Shown one piece after another: positions 9,801-22,700 of a stretch of 64,000 bases of DNA. Location of the stretch: contig CANJKZ010000825.1 of the NCBI GenBank assembly GCA_947471745.1, positions 806,001 to 870,000 of the forward strand, in the 5' to 3' direction. The stretch is from Closterium sp. Naga37s-1. Lineage: Eukaryota > Streptophyta > Zygnematophyceae > Desmidiales > Closteriaceae. The number at the start of each line of letters is the position of its first letter. Position 1 is the stretch's first letter. Made by a program: the position numbers and the translations under genes. The notes beneath the pieces were generated by a model that was not told the origin of the DNA, made no database searches, and saw only the letters and a program-made list of their open reading frames with translations.

Positions 9801-12800
9801 AATCGTCGACGACGTTTCTTGTGACGACGACGTTTCTGTCCAGAATTGTAGTTGACGATTTTTGAGATATTTATGCCCCTAATCTTCATAGACTCCGTCC
9901 TTAGTCTCTAACACGAAGGACTGAGTCAGGTGGCGGCAGAGATGACGGTGGCGGCGGAACAAAAAACGGTCGCCGCTGCACAGTGCCTCAAGCACTAGTA
10001 CCGCCAGACGCAGCACCCCCAGCGCCAGCACCTCCATGTCCAGGGTCAACAGCTCCAGTGCCTCCAGCACCATCGCCCCTAGCGCGAGTGCCTCCAGCTC
10101 CAGTGCCTCTACCTCCAGGGTCTCCAGCTCTAGCTCCTCCAGCTCCAGCGCCACCAGCGCCAGTGCCTCCAGCTCCAGTGCCTCCAGCGCCAGGGTCTCC
10201 AGCTCCAGCTCCTCCAGCTCCAGCGCCGCTAGCGCCAGTGCCTCTAGCTCCAGTGCCTCCAGCTCCAGCGCCTCCAGCGCCAGGGTCTCCAACTACAGCT
10301 CCTCCAGCTCCAGCGCCTCCAACACAACTAGCCCCGGAAGCTCCTATACCTCTAGAACGAGCACCTCCAGGACCAGCAGCACCAGCACCTCCGGTATCTC
10401 CAGCTCCAGCAGGAACTCCAGCACCTTGAAGAGTAGTAGCTCCAGCACCTCCAGCTCCAGTGCCTCCAGTGGCAGAGCCTCCAGCTCCGGCAGCTCCACT
10501 CCTAAGGCGAGTGCACTGAGCAAACCACTCGCGCAGCTGCGGCGCGGAGAGAGGCTCCCGCCAGGGAGACAGTCGTGGCGAGGCACCCGCAGGACCTCCA
10601 GCAGACGCAGTACCCCTGGGGTTAGCACCCCCAGACTCCGCACCCTCAGACTCAGCACCCCCAGGCTCCGCACCCTCAGACTCAGTACCACCAGGCTCCG
10701 CACCCCCAGGCTCAGCACCCCCAGACCCCGCACCCTCAGACTCAGCACCCCCAGGCTCTGCACTCGCAGGCTCAGCACCCCCAGACGCAGCACCTCTAGC
10801 AGCACCTGAGTCTACAGCGACCTCAACAGGCAAAGTCCCGGGGAGTGGGTCTACGTGAGACACACCTGAGGGAGCAGGACCCTGAGGGGGGAGGGGGTCT
10901 ACCGGAGGGGGACCTAGAGCAACGAAGAGCGGCGGGGGTGGGAGAGGGCAGAGCGGTAGGGGAAGAGACGGTAAAAGGGAACCGACTCATCAAACGTGAC
11001 GTCCTGAGAGGGGAGGACACAGCGCGAGGTGGGGTGGTAAAACTGCCAGCCAGGCGCGTCAGGGGGAAAGCCAAGGAAGACGCAGGGAAAGCGCGGGAGG
11101 AGAGCTTGTCTGCGGGCGTATCGCGAACAAAGGCACGAGAACCCCAGACCCGAAACACCGACGCATCGCCAACCTTCCCCGTCCACCGCAGTGTATGCGA
11201 GGTCTCCGGCAAGGAGACACGGGGCCAGAGGTTGAGCTGATGCGCAGCATACCGGACCGCAAACGGCCACAAAATATGGGGAGCAGCCGCATGGATCATG
11301 GAGGTACGAGCGACCTCCATGACTAAGCCAATGCAGCGCTCAGCAATCCCATTTTGCTGTGGGGAGGCCGGAAGCGTGAACGACTGGAGGATGCCCTCCC
11401 CACGACAAAAAACCCGCAAGAGGTCAGAGGAGAACTCACCACCTCTGTCAGAGTGCAGACGCAGGATAGGAAGGTCCTCGCGGAACTGCTCGCAGAGCTG
11501 GAGACGGACTGCGCGGATCCAAGGGATCAAGACATCAGGGACCTCACCCTTGCTGCGCAAGGGGAAGACCGTGGTGTAACGCGTGTAGTCGTCAACAACC
11601 AGCATAAAGTAGCGCTCGCGGCCCTGTCTACTGATGCGGGCTGGGCCCCACACGTCCATGTGGAAAATCTGCAGGGGAGCAGTCGTCGGGGGAAACGAGA
11701 AGTGAGGTGCAGCGCGCTGCCGCCCCTCGACGCAAGGAAGGCAGGGCGGGGCAGGTGACGGAGGGAGGGGAGGCAGAGACCTGGGAAGACCAGAAACAAG
11801 GAGGCGAGAGTGCATGCCACGAAGGTGTGGCAGGGAGGGGTGACCAAGGCGGTGGTGCCATAGAAGAGTCTGGTGCGACAGGAGGCGACACGAGCAAGGG
11901 GGTGCTACAGAACCTGACGCGGACACCTGGGCAGACGCAGCTACCTGAGGATGCTCAGTAGCAAGTGTGTATAGACTCGACCCAGGCCGACGAGTGAACG
12001 TGGCCAGGTGGCGGCCCGTCCATGTACACGTGCAGATCGACACACGCTGACCCCCAGGAGTGTTGGTAGTGACCATCGCGTCGTGGAGGGCAGCGGTACT
12101 CACCAAGTTTGTAGAGAACGAGGGAAGGTGAAGGCCTGATAGGGAGCCGGACGGAACTGCCGGACACGGGAGAACAGTGGAGGAACGGGCAAGGACTGTG
12201 CCCCCGGAGGGGTCAGCCATCCTGACCGGTACAGATGCAGAGAGAGGAGTGAGGGTGGTACTGTCGCAAAAGAAATAGCAGGAAGCACCTGAGTCAAGCG
12301 TAAAGGTGTGCAAGGCCGCAGCAGGCGCAGTACCAAGGAGAGCAGACTCACTAGCACCTAGAGCAGCAGCCTCTATACCTGGGTCGGGCGGCACACACCG
12401 ATAACAGTCACCCTCAGCACTAACAGACAAGGCATACATGGCAGCAAGGATAGCATCATAGTCAAGAGCAAAGATATCAACTCTAGACCTAAGCAGCTCT
12501 GCCCAGCGGGGGCGCTCAGCCTCGTCACCAAAATCTGCGCGCCAAGCGTTGTCTAGGCAGCAGAAGCAGCGGTGTTGAGTGTGAGGCTTCCCGCATGTCT
12601 GACCAGCACGGTCACCCGTGCGAATGACATACGGGCAGCGAACACTACCCCCAGACGCCCCACGCTGAGCAAACCACTCACAAAGCTGCTGGGGCGAAGG
12701 GGTCTCGCTCCGACGCTGCTGTTGCTGCCTCTGGCCACCGCCAGAACCTCCCCTCTTAACAGCTCCACCCCGACTGCCACCACTCCCACTGCTGCCACTA

Positions 12801-13728
12801 CCGCCACCCCCACCGCATCCACCACTACCGCCACCGAAGCCCCCACTACCGCCACCACTCCCACCACTGCCACCACCTCCGCTACCTCCACCACCTCCAT
12901 TGCCGCCACCACCACCACCCCCGCTGCCACCGCCACCACTCCTGCCACCCTTGCCCTTGCTGCTGCGGTGCTTCCCACTAATAGCAGAAGCAGCCCCGAC
13001 ATCCTCAGCACCAAGGATGTCAACAGCAGCAGCAGAGGCGTAGGAGGGGGCAAGGGGGGAGGGGGAACACCCCTCAAAGAATGGCGTGCGAGGAGTGCCA
13101 CGAGCGGCACCTACAGCAACTACGCTAGTCTCAGCTGCAAGGAGGTGCTGCTCGAGCAGGTCGACAGTTAGGTCAGTGGGGTCAAGTGCGAGAAAGTGGT
13201 CCCTGACTACGCAAAGAGAGTCAGGGAGGCGGGTGACTATGAAGTAGAGAGTGATGTACATCGGGGGCGGGTTCCTGTCAAGGAACTCTGCTAGGAGGGC
13301 AGCGCGGTAGCGAGCGTCGCTAGTGCGGAGGTGGGTAACGAGGTCCTCGACTGTGGCAAAGGCGGACAGCTCGAGAAAGAGGTAGGGCAATAGAAGACGG
13401 CCGAGAGCAGCAGTGGCAGGGGAGGAGTAACGGGCGACTACAGCGTCGTACAGTGCTTTAGCTTGTGCTGGCCAAAGTGAGCGCGTTCGGCTAACGGCAG
13501 GTGGTTGCGAACGGCTAAGCGAGCAGCAGCGTCACGCGTAAGCCACAGTGAGCGGGTCGCACTGTCAGCTGTGGCGGGAGGGGCGAGAGAGGCTCTAGAC
13601 GTGTGGTCAAACAACGAAACGCTGTCTCTAGAATCGCTCAGTAGGTACAGCTGTAAGTCGTCGAGCTACGTATCGAACTGGATCGGACGACCCTCATGAT
13701 CGAAGGTGATCACAGTGAGAGAAGCCAT
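6898..13728 (-). pseudogene. Copia-1 gag-pol remnants
   Basis: Fossil polyprotein region. The gag start lies near 13.7 kb (ATG at 13728) and includes a long Gly/Ser-rich run. A DSGAS-type protease lies near 12.2 kb, the GAG-pre-integrase and integrase core at about 11.8-11.1 kb, the repetitive GGAEPGGAE-type spacer at about 10.8-10.0 kb, reverse transcriptase (YVDDL box) at about 8.2-7.6 kb, and RNase H at about 7.4-6.9 kb. It has several breaks and looks inactive. Confidence 0.85.
9056..9913. mobile_element. solo LTR of a different LTR element, inserted in Copia-1
   Basis: This 858-bp insert starts TGTTA and ends TAACA and is flanked by the 5-bp duplication cgaag (9051-9055 and 9914-9918). 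It sits inside Copia-1 between the spacer and the reverse transcriptase part, and Copia-2 and Copia-3 lack it at this point. Its GC content is clearly lower than its surroundings, and it contains no protein motif. Size, ends and target duplication fit a solo LTR left by recombination. Family is not identified; a Ty3/gypsy LTR is likely from the length. Confidence 0.82.
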
Positions 13729-13739
13729 AGCGGGCAGAG

Positions 13740-15050
13740 CAGGGTGGCGCGGTACTAGCAGAGCAACACGCAGGCAGGGCGGCGCGCGAGCAATAGGGAA
13801 GCGCGCAGGGCAGGGCAGGGCGGCACACGGCTAGGGCAGCGCACAGCAGGGCGGGCAGCAGCAGGGCGGGCAGTAGCTGGGCGGCGCAAGCAGCAGGGCT
13901 GCAAGGGGGGGGCGGGCGGGCTGCAAAAGGGCGGCGATCGGGCTGCCAGAGGGCAGCAAGAGGGCTGCAAAGGGGCGGCGAGCGGGCTGCCAGAGGGCGG
14001 CAAGCGGGCTGCAAAGGGGCAGCAAGCGGGCTGCCAGCGGGCGGCGCGCGGGCTGCAAGGGGCGGCGAGCGGGCCGCAAGGGGCGGCGAGCAGGCTGCCA
14101 GAGGGCGGCTCGCGGGCTGCAAGGGGCGGCGAGCGGGCCGCAAGTGGGCAGCGAGCGGCCCGCAAGGGCGGCTAGCGGGCCGCAAGCGGGCGGCAAGCGG
14201 GCTGCAGAGGCGGCGAGCAGGCCACAGGCGAGCTGTGAGCAGGTTGCAGGGGCGGCGAGCGGGTCGCAAGCGGGCGACGAGCGGGCTGCAAGGGCGGCGA
14301 GCGGGCCGCAAGCGGGCGTCGAGCGGGCCTCAAGGGCGGCGAGCGGGCCGCAAGGGCGGCGAGCGGGCCGCAAGCTGGCGGCTCGCGGGCTGCAGGGGCG
14401 GCGAGCGGGCCGCAAGCGAGCGGCGAGCGGGCTGCAGGGGCGGCGCGCAGGCTGCAAGGGGTGGCGAGCGGGCTGCAAGGGGCGGCGAGCAGGCTGCCAG
14501 AGGGCGGCTCGCGGGCTGCAAGGGGCGGCGAGCGGGCCGCAAGTGGGCAGCGAGCGGCCCGCAAGGGCGGCTAGCGGGCCGCAAGCGGGCGGCAAGCGGG
14601 CTGCAGAGGCGGCGAGCAGGCCACAGGCGAGCTGTGAGCAGGTTGCAGGGGCGGCGAGCGGGTCGCAAGCGGGCGACGAGCGGGCTGCAAGGGCGGCGAG
14701 CGGGCCGCAAGCGGGCGTCGAGCGGGCCTCAAGGGCGGCGAGCGGGCCGCAAGGGCGGCGAGCGGGCCGCAAGCTGGCGGCGAGCGGGCTGCAGGGGCGG
14801 CGAGCGGGCCGCAAGCGAGCGGCGAGCGGGCTGCAGGGGCGGCGAGCAGGCCGCAAGCGGGCGGCGAGCGGGCTGCAGGGGCAGCGAGCGGGCTGCAGGG
14901 GCAGAACGCTGGCTTCAGGGGCAGAACGCTGCTAAGGGCGGCGCGACGGGCTGCAAAGGGCGGCGCGTGGGCTGCTAAGGGCGGCGCGCCGTTAGGGCAG
15001 GGCGGCAGGGCAGCTAGTGGGGCAGCTCTGTGGTGGGCCCTAAAAAAAAT
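13740..15050 (-). repeat. Copia-1 leader: GC-rich tandem repeat with a 399-bp duplication
   Basis: Between the 5' LTR and gag, units such as ggcggcgagcgggctgcaag repeat dozens of times. A larger block beginning at 14101 recurs at 14500, an offset of 399 bp, almost unchanged for about 290 bp. Long open frames across it, rich in Ala/Arg/Pro, are a by-product of stop-free GC-rich repeats. Confidence 0.85.
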
Positions 15051-15057
15051 ATATTTC

Positions 15058-15074
15058 GGTCCTAGGGAAGGACC
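15058..15074 (-). other. hairpin next to the Copia-1 primer-binding site
   Basis: A 6-bp perfect stem (GGTCCT/AGGACC) with a 5-nt loop, directly after the primer-binding site in element sense. The same structure, with different bases, lies at the same place in Copia-2 and Copia-3. Confidence 0.6.
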
Positions 15075-15087
15075 TGCTCTGAAACCA

Positions 15088-15226
15088 TGTCAAACTATAG
15101 AACGAGAATGATTGGATTGAACAGAAGTTGGGTACAAGTACTAACCCTAATTGGGTTGTACCCCTTATGGGCTACTCCACTATAGCCTACACAAAGTCAC
15201 AAAGTAAACACTATAACATTTTGACA
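15088..15226 (-). repeat. Copia-1 5' LTR
   Basis: 139 bp with TG...CA ends. It is 8 bp longer than the 3' LTR because of a short internal duplication. Confidence 0.9.
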
Positions 15227-15234
15227 AAAGCAGT

Positions 15235-15576
15235 TGACAGAAAGACAACAACAAGAGGTTGAGTGAAGGTCAAAGGTCAGCGACCTTTGACTCGCCGAAA
15301 AGCAGCGCGACAGTAAGGACACATAACTGACTCACTATTGAGCAGTTACCCGAGTCGTCGCTGTATCGAACTGCAACAGCAATTACAGTTAGTTAAACCT
15401 TTCATATTCCTTTGTAATCATATAAAGCTTTGTATCTCTTTGCTATTATCAACTCATCTTGTTCTCACATACCAGTGCAAGGTGGTTCAACCAGTTCATT
15501 AATACGCTTCCGCTAATACATCACTACTCTGAGTCTTAGTCTTGAAACGATCCTAAGGGCTTTTCTCAGCCCAACA
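15235..15576 (+). repeat. Element A probable 5' LTR
   Basis: The segment begins TGACAG, ends CCAACA directly before the primer-binding site, and contains a TATA-like region near 15420. Its left boundary is uncertain because no partner LTR is present. Confidence 0.55.
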
Positions 15577-18419
15577 TGGTATGAGAGCTGCCAAGACAAA
15601 AGACAACTCCGTTCAAACTCCTACAACAACAGAAGGCATGGCTACGCAGAAAGAAAGAAGCTAGTCTACTGAATCTCCTGGCAACACTCCTACTCCATCT
15701 CCAGCCTCTGGACTACAGACACAGAGAGGCACAATCCAAGGACCAGCTGCTGAGTCCACTGAAACTTCCGCTAATCAAGCAACCGGCTTCGACCCAAGCA
15801 TGATAGAGAAGTTCTTCTCCTTCATGTCGTTCTACGAGCAACATCAACAAGCAGCACCTGCGCAGTCAAACAACAGCGACAACAACAACGGAGTCACTCC
15901 CATGAGCCTTGAGAATTCATCTTTTGCGCGTGTAAATCAGCAACCTACCTTCGCACTGTACGAGCCTCAACGCGACCCCGTCAGCTTCATGCCGAATTGG
16001 CTCCCACCGGGACAAGAAACGAAGATGTTGGACGCACTTCAACTGCAATCACAGTTTGCACACGTCCTGAAACTCCAAACAACAACACCATTCGACGGCA
16101 AGGATTTCTATACCTGGTCCTTTGAGTTCGAGCTGATGATGGAAGGCGCTCAAATCCTTGGTTTCTTTGACGGTTCACTGCCATATCCAACGCACAGGAC
16201 ACAGTACGACAAACAGCAGTACACGTATCAGTCACTAATGGCGTACACCATACTCCTGCGAAACAAAACGCCAAACGAGCAGCAGAACATCCGGTCTTAT
16301 CGCGGATACGGTAACTCCGCCGAGCTCGCGTACAACCACCTGAAGAACCTGTATCAGGCAACCAAAAGTGTTAATCAAAGCCGTCTCATGGCGCAATTGA
16401 CAATGGTCCAAATGCAACCTGGCGAAAAGGGAATGGCATCTATCAGTCGCTGTCGCGGTCTGCGCGATAGACTCCTTCGATGCGGCGGATCAATATCCGA
16501 AGAAGCGTTCGTCACTGTCGTTATCACAGGTCTCGGTCCTCAGTGGCGCTCCACTCGAGCCATTATGCGAGCCCACGGAAGAATCTCCGAAGCAAATCTC
16601 TGCGCTGAAATTCACGCCGAGCAACAAGACATGGACCTGCAAGAAGAACGTCCCAAGAAAAGGGCATCAACACCAGCGTTAGCCTTTCACACTCAACGGC
16701 GCTACAACAACAACAACTGACAAAACGAACATCACGGACGAAGACACGTACCGCCATTTTGTCACCTTTGCCAAACGTCTGGCCACTCCCGTATTCACTA
16801 CCCGAATCAGCAACAATCAACACCACCACCACGTTAGCTTCGACCTTCAAGTAGCCAAGTGGCTTCCACACAACAGCATCCTTCCAACCTTGCGCCGCCT
16901 TCAGCGACAACACGACCTGCACGAGGAACAAGAAATGTCATAAGTTGCATGACAAGAACGGACTCTTGCATCACCGATTCACCACCGACCTACTCACTAG
17001 AAGAACTGCTCGACGAAAGCACGCCTTGTCGCGAATCGCTAGAACCAAATCAGACGTATGCAGTCATCGCACAGAGCGAACCGTCCGATCAAGATACTTG
17101 GTTCTTGGACAGTTGCTGCGGACAACACATGTGCTCGTCAAATCGCTTCGTTCAACGGGAACAACGCCTCAACCGGGAAGTCGTGATCACCGTTGCCAAC
17201 AACCAGAACCTGCACACACGACGAGAAGGAGTAGTTCAACTTCAGTCCCGCGAGACTAACGTCGTTTTACAGATGTCAAAGGTTATGATTGCAGAAGGAC
17301 TGGGCTACAACTTACTCAGCATCAGCCAGCTCATGGCAAAAGGGATTCACCTTGAAGCCGACAACACCACTCAGGAGTTCAAGCTGTACAACAAGAAGGG
17401 AGGACTTTACATCGGGAAAGCGGTCCTGAAGAACAACGTCTTTGTTCTTGATTTCGTTCCGGATCAAGGAACAGTTGACAGCGACGCGATCGTCAATTTC
17501 ACTACCTAGTCGCACCCACCAGATCTCGACCCAGACTTCAGCCCCGGAGGTTTCTGGTACTCGCACACCATACCTGAAGCAGAACGGACAAGGGCGCTAG
17601 CAGTGATTCAATAGACAACAGCAGCAGAGACAACAACAGCAGCATCAACACCGGCAGCAGCAGAGACAACAGCAGCAGCATCAACACCGGCAGCAGCAGA
17701 AGCAACAACAACTGCACCAGCACCAATCGATAGCTCTTCATCAGCACCAACTCCCATCACCGACACCACACCGACTCCCACTCAACAGCTGACTCCCGCC
17801 CCACGCAAAGTTCACAGAAGCACCAACATCACCGCAAGTTTCTACTCCAACTCCGATCTGTACAGACGTTCACCTGGACATCGCGCCGACGAATCATTAT
17901 GGCATCAAAGGTTAGGGCATCCCAACAACACGACACTGAACAACACGATAAGAGCAGGAGTGCTTGACAAAGACTCTCTACTCCTACCCGACGGCAAAGA
18001 ACTTCAACGATTCCGCAGAACCTGCTTTACCTGCCCTGAAGCCGACTTAACCCGTCAGCCGTTCGTCTCTCACCACAACCCAAGCGCGCTAGCATACGCA
18101 CCTCTGGAGAAGGTCTACAGTGACATACTGTACACCCGCGAAAGCGGACAAGGAGCATACAACTACGTAATCACGTTCATCGACGCCGCCACCAGATACG
18201 TCTGGCACCTCAACCTTCCGAGTCGCGACATGGCCTTCGAAGCATTCGTCGCTTGGCTCCCAGTAGCAGAAAGAGAATCAGGAGTGAAGCTGAAAAGCTT
18301 TCAGTCAGACGGAGGAGGAGAATACCAGTCACAGCGGTTCAAGCAATACTTGGCGAAGAGAGGCATCAAGCGACTCATTTCTCTTCCCTACGCTCATCAG
18401 TAGCAAGGCATGGCAGAAA

Positions 18420-18553
18420 TGTCAAAATGTTATAGTGCTTACAGTTGTGTAGGCTATAGTGGGGTAGCCCATAAGGGGTACAACCCAATTAGGGTTAGTA
18501 CTTGTACCTCACTCTTTGCTAGTTCATTCATTCTTGTTCGTTAGTTCTTGACA
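18420..18553 (+). repeat. Copia-2 5' LTR
   Basis: 134 bp, TG...CA, followed at once by the initiator-Met-type primer-binding site. Confidence 0.93.
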
Positions 18554-18566
18554 TGGTTTCAGAGCA

Positions 18567-18583
18567 GGTCCTCCGTTAGGACC
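18567..18583 (+). other. hairpin next to the Copia-2 primer-binding site
   Basis: GGTCCT, a 5-nt loop, then AGGACC: a perfect 6-bp stem, followed by a T-run and a ggggcccacca segment shared by all three copia leaders. Confidence 0.6.
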
Positions 18584-18609
18584 GAAGATTTTTTTTTTGG
18601 GGCCCACCA

Positions 18610-19629
18610 CTGAGCTGCCCCGCTAGCGACCCTCGTGTCGCCCCTGCTACTCCGTGCACCGTCCTCGTGCGGCCTGCACGACGACCCCTTGACCCGCGGC
18701 CCGTCGCCCCTAACCTAGGCCCGGCCCGTCAACCGTCGCCCGTCGCCCCTAACCTAGGCCCCGGCCCGTGGCTCCTAGCCCCGCGGCCCGTCGCCCCTAG
18801 GCCCCGCGGCCCGTCGCTCGTCGCCCCTAGGCCCCGCGGACCGTCGACGTCGCCCCTAGGCCCCGCGGCCCGTTGCCCCTAGCCCCGCGGCCCGTCGCCC
18901 CTAGGCCCCGCGGCCCGTCGCCCATAGCCCCGCGGCCCGTCGCCCCTAGGCCCCGCGGCCCGTAGCCCCTAGCCCCGCGGCCCGTCGCCCCTAGGCCCCG
19001 CGGGCCGTCGCCCATCGCCCCTAGGTCCCGCGGCCCGTCGCCCCTAGGCCCCGCGGCCCGTCGCCCCTAGCCCCGCAGCCTATCGCCCCTAGGCCCCGTG
19101 GCCCGTCGCCCGTCGCCCCTAGCCCCGCGGCCCGTCGCTCCTGGCCCCGTGACCCGTCGCTCCTGGCCCCGAGGCCCGTCTCCCCTAGGCCCGCGGCCCG
19201 TCACCCCTAGGCCCCGACCCGTTGCTCCTGGCCCCGCGGCCTGTCGCTCCTGACCCCGCGGCCCGTCGCCACTAGGCCCCCGGCCCGTCGCCCCTAGGCC
19301 CCACGGCCCGTCACCCCTCGGCCCCGCGGCCCGTCGCTCCTGGCCCCGCGGCCTGTCACCCCTAGCCCCCCAGCCCGTCGCCCCTAGGCCCCGCGGCCCG
19401 TCGCCCTTAGGCCCCCAGCCCGTCGCTTCCGGCCTCACGGCTCGTCGCTCCTGGCCCCGCGGCCCGTCCCCCCTAGCCCCAGCCCGTAGCCCCTGGCCCC
19501 GCGGCCCGTCGCCCCTAGGCCCCGATCCGTCGCCCCTAGGCCCCGGCTCGTCGCCCCCAGGCCCCACACGCCGCTTCTTGCGTGCTGCTGCTGCTGCCTT
19601 GCTTGCCGCCCCTCTGTGCTGCTCCTGCG

Positions 19630-19679
<50 letters not shown>

Positions 19680-19680
19680 T
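18610..19680 (+). repeat. Copia-2 leader: 23-bp-type GC repeat, then CTG run
   Basis: Degenerate tandem units of the type cccctaggccccgcggcccg fill the leader, followed by a (tgc)n run near 19.63-19.68 kb just before gag. The unit is unrelated to the leader repeats of Copia-1 and Copia-3. Confidence 0.85.
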
Positions 19681-19734
19681 CTGCCCTGTGCTCTTCGCTG
19701 CCCTACTTCTCCCCGCTCTGCGTGCTGCACTGCT

Positions 19735-22700
19735 ATGGCTTTGCTTCGAGTTCTCGCGTTTGATCATGAGGGCAGACCGATTCAGTTTGACACGTGGCTC
19801 GACGACCTGCAGCTGTACCTACTGAGCGATTCTAAGGACAGTGTTTCGCTGTTTGACCTCGCGTCAGGCGCCGCTACCGCCCCTCCCGCCACAGCTGACA
19901 GTGCGACTCGCTCACAGTGGCTTACTCGCGACGCTGCTGCCCGCTTAGCCATTCGCAACCACCTGCCGTTAGCCGAATGCGCTCACTTCGGACAGCACAG
20001 GACAGCACAGGCACTGTACGACGCTGTAGTCGCTCGCTACTCCTCGCCTGCCACTGCTGCTCTAGGCCGCCTGCTTCTGCCCTACCTTTTCCCCAAGCTG
20101 TCCGCCTTTGCCACGGTAGAGGACCTTGTTTCCCACCTCCGCACTAGCGACGCTCACTACCGCGCTACCGTCCCTGCTCATTTCCTAAACAGGAACCAGC
20201 CCCCGATGTTCATCACTCTCTACTTCATAGTCACCTGCCTCCCTGACTCTCTTCGCTCTGTCAGGGACCATTTTCTCTTTCTTAACCCCACCTCCCTCAC
20301 TGTTGACCTACTCGAGGAGCACCTCCTCGCAGCTGAGACTAGTGCAGTTGCTGTAGGTGCTGCTCGTGGCAATCCACGCCCGCCCTTCTTTGAGGGGTGC
20401 TCCCCCTCCCCCCTTGCCCCCTCCTACGCCTCTGCTGCTGCTGTAGACGTCCCTGGTACTGAGGACGTCGGGGCTGCTTCTGCTAGTGCGAAGCGCCGCA
20501 GCAGCAAGGGCAAGGGTGGCAGGGGTGGTGGCGGTGGCAGCGGGGGTGGTGGTGGGGGCAGCAATGGAGGTGGTGGAGGCAGTGGAGGTGGTGGCAGCGG
20601 TGGGAGTGGTGGCAGCGGTGGGAGTGGTGGCGGGAGTGGGGGCTCTGGTGGCGGCGGTGGAGGCAGCGGTGGGAGTGGTGGTAGTGGCAGCGGTGGGACT
20701 GGTGGCGGTAGGACTGGAGCTCAGCGTGGAGGTTCTGGAGGTGGCCAGAGGCAGCAGTAGCAGCGTCGGAGCAAGGTCCAGTCGCCCCAGCAGCTTTGTG
20801 AGTAGTAGTTTCAGCGTGGGGCGTCTGGGGGTAGTGGTAGCTGCCCGTATGTCATTCGCACGGGTGACCGTGCTGGTCAGACATGCGGGAGGTTTCATAC
20901 TCAGCACCGCTGCTTCTCCCGCCTCGACGACGCTTGGCGTGCTGACTTTGGTGACGAGGTCGAGCGCCCCCGCTGGGCAGAGCTGCTTAGGTCTGGGGTT
21001 GCTATCTTTGATCCAGACTTCGATGCTATTCTTTCTGCTATGTATGCTTTGTCTGTTAGTGTTGAGGGTGACTGTTACTGGTGTGTGCCACCTGACCCAG
21101 GTATAGCAGCTACTGCTCTAGGTGCTAGTGAGTCTGCTCTCCCTGGTACTACGCCTGCTGAGGCCTTGCACACCTTCACGCTGGACTCAGGTGCCTCATG
21201 CTATTTCTTTCGTGACAGCACCACCCTCACTCCTCTCTCTGCACCTGTCCCGGTCAGACTGGCTGACCCCTCCAGGGGTCTAGACGTTGCCCGTTCCTCC
21301 ACTGTTCTCCCGTGTCCGGCGGTTCTGTCCGGCTTATTGTCAGGTCTTCACCTCCCCTTGTTCTCTACAAACTTGGTGAGTACAGCTGCCCTCCAAGATG
21401 CGATGGTCGCTACCACCACTCCTGGGGGTCAGCGTGTGTCGATCTGCACGTGTGCACCGACAGGCCGTCACCTAGCCACGTTCACTTGTCGGCCAGGGTC
21501 GAGTCCGTACACACTGACTACCGAGTCTCCTCAGGTAGCTGTGTCTGCCCAGGTGTCTGCGTCAGGTCAGGTAGCACCCCCTTGCTCGTGTTGCCTCCTG
21601 TCGTACCAGACTCTTCTCTGGCACCACCGCCTTGGTCACCCCTCCCTGCCACGCCTGCGTGGCATGCACTCCCGTCTCCTTGTTTATCTTCCCAGGTCTA
21701 TGCCTCCCCTCTCGCCCTCGCCTGCCCCGCCCTGCCTTCCTTGCATCGAGGGGCGGCAGCGCGCCGCTCCTCACTCCTCCTCGTTTCCCCCGACGACTGC
21801 TCCCCTGCAGACTCTCCACATGGACGTGTGGGGCCCAGCCCGCGTCAGTGGATAGGGACACGAGCGCTACTTTCTGCTGGTTGTTGACGACTACATGCGT
21901 TACACCACGGTCTACCCCTTGCGCAGCAAGGGTGAGGTCCCTGATGTTTTGATCCCTTGGATCCGCGCTGTCCGTCTCCAGCTCCGCGAGCGGTTCGGCC
22001 AGAACTTTTCTGTCCTGCGTTTGCCATTTGACAGAGGTGGTGAGTTCTCCTCCGACCTCTTGCGAGACTTTTGTCGTGGGGAGGGCATCACCCAGTCGTT
22101 CACGCTTCCGGCCTCTCCGCAGCAGAATGGGATTGCTGAGCGTCGCATTGGATTAGTCATGGAGGTCGCTCGTACCTCCATGATCCATGCGGCTGCTCCC
22201 CATTTTCTGTGGCCGTTTGCGGTCCGGTACGCTGCGCATCAGCTCCACCTTTGGCCCCGTGTCTCCTTGCCGGAGACCTCGCCCACACTGCGTTGGACGG
22301 GGGAGGTTGGCGATGCGTCGGTGTTCCGGGTCTGGGGCTCTCGTGCCTTTGTTCGCGATTTGTCCGCGGACAAGCTCTCCGCCCGAGCTATCCCCTGCGT
22401 CTTCCTTGGCTTTCGTCCTGACGCGACTGGCTGGCAGTTTTACCACCCCCTCGCGCCGTGTCCTCTCCTCTCAGGACGTCATGTTTGACGAGTCGGTTCC
22501 CTCTTACCGTCTCTTCCCCTACCGCTCTGCCCCTCCCCCACCCCCGCCGCTCTTCCTTGCTCCAGGTCCCCCTTCAGTAGACCCCCTCCCGCCCCAGGGT
22601 CCTGCTCCCTCAGGTGTGTCTCAGGTAGACCCTCTCCCTGGTACTATGCCTGTTGAGGTAGCTGGCGACTCAGGTGCTGCTCGAGGTGCTGCGTCTGGGA

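Larger units (their letters stand above)
6477..15226 (-). mobile_element. Copia-1, Ty1/copia LTR retrotransposon (fossil)
   Basis: LTR element read on the - strand and flanked by the 5-bp target duplication aaagc (6472-6476 and 15227-15231). LTRs are 131 and 139 bp, TGTCA...TGACA. Just inside the 5' LTR (right-hand end) is a primer-binding site resembling the initiator Met tRNA 3' end. A purine-rich tract flanks the 3' LTR. Order in element sense: GC-rich repeated leader, gag, protease, integrase, Gly/Ala-rich spacer, reverse transcriptase, RNase H, as in Ty1/copia. It is broken in several places and interrupted by a solo LTR of another family. The LTRs differ by about six or seven substitutions plus indels, so it is older than Copia-3. 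Confidence 0.93.

Noticed and set aside
9983-10809. Pro/Ala/Ser-rich + strand frames in 10.0-10.8 kb
   Set aside because: Opposite-strand shadow of the repetitive spacer of Copia-1 pol.
13740-15050. Ala/Arg/Pro-rich proteins of up to 341 codons in the Copia-1 leader, on both strands
   Set aside because: GC-rich tandem repeat without stops in several frames; it lies in the untranslated leader of an LTR element.
18667-19567. Pro/Gly/Arg-rich frames in the Copia-2 leader
   Set aside because: Same reason: repeat-driven open frames in an LTR element leader, on both strands.
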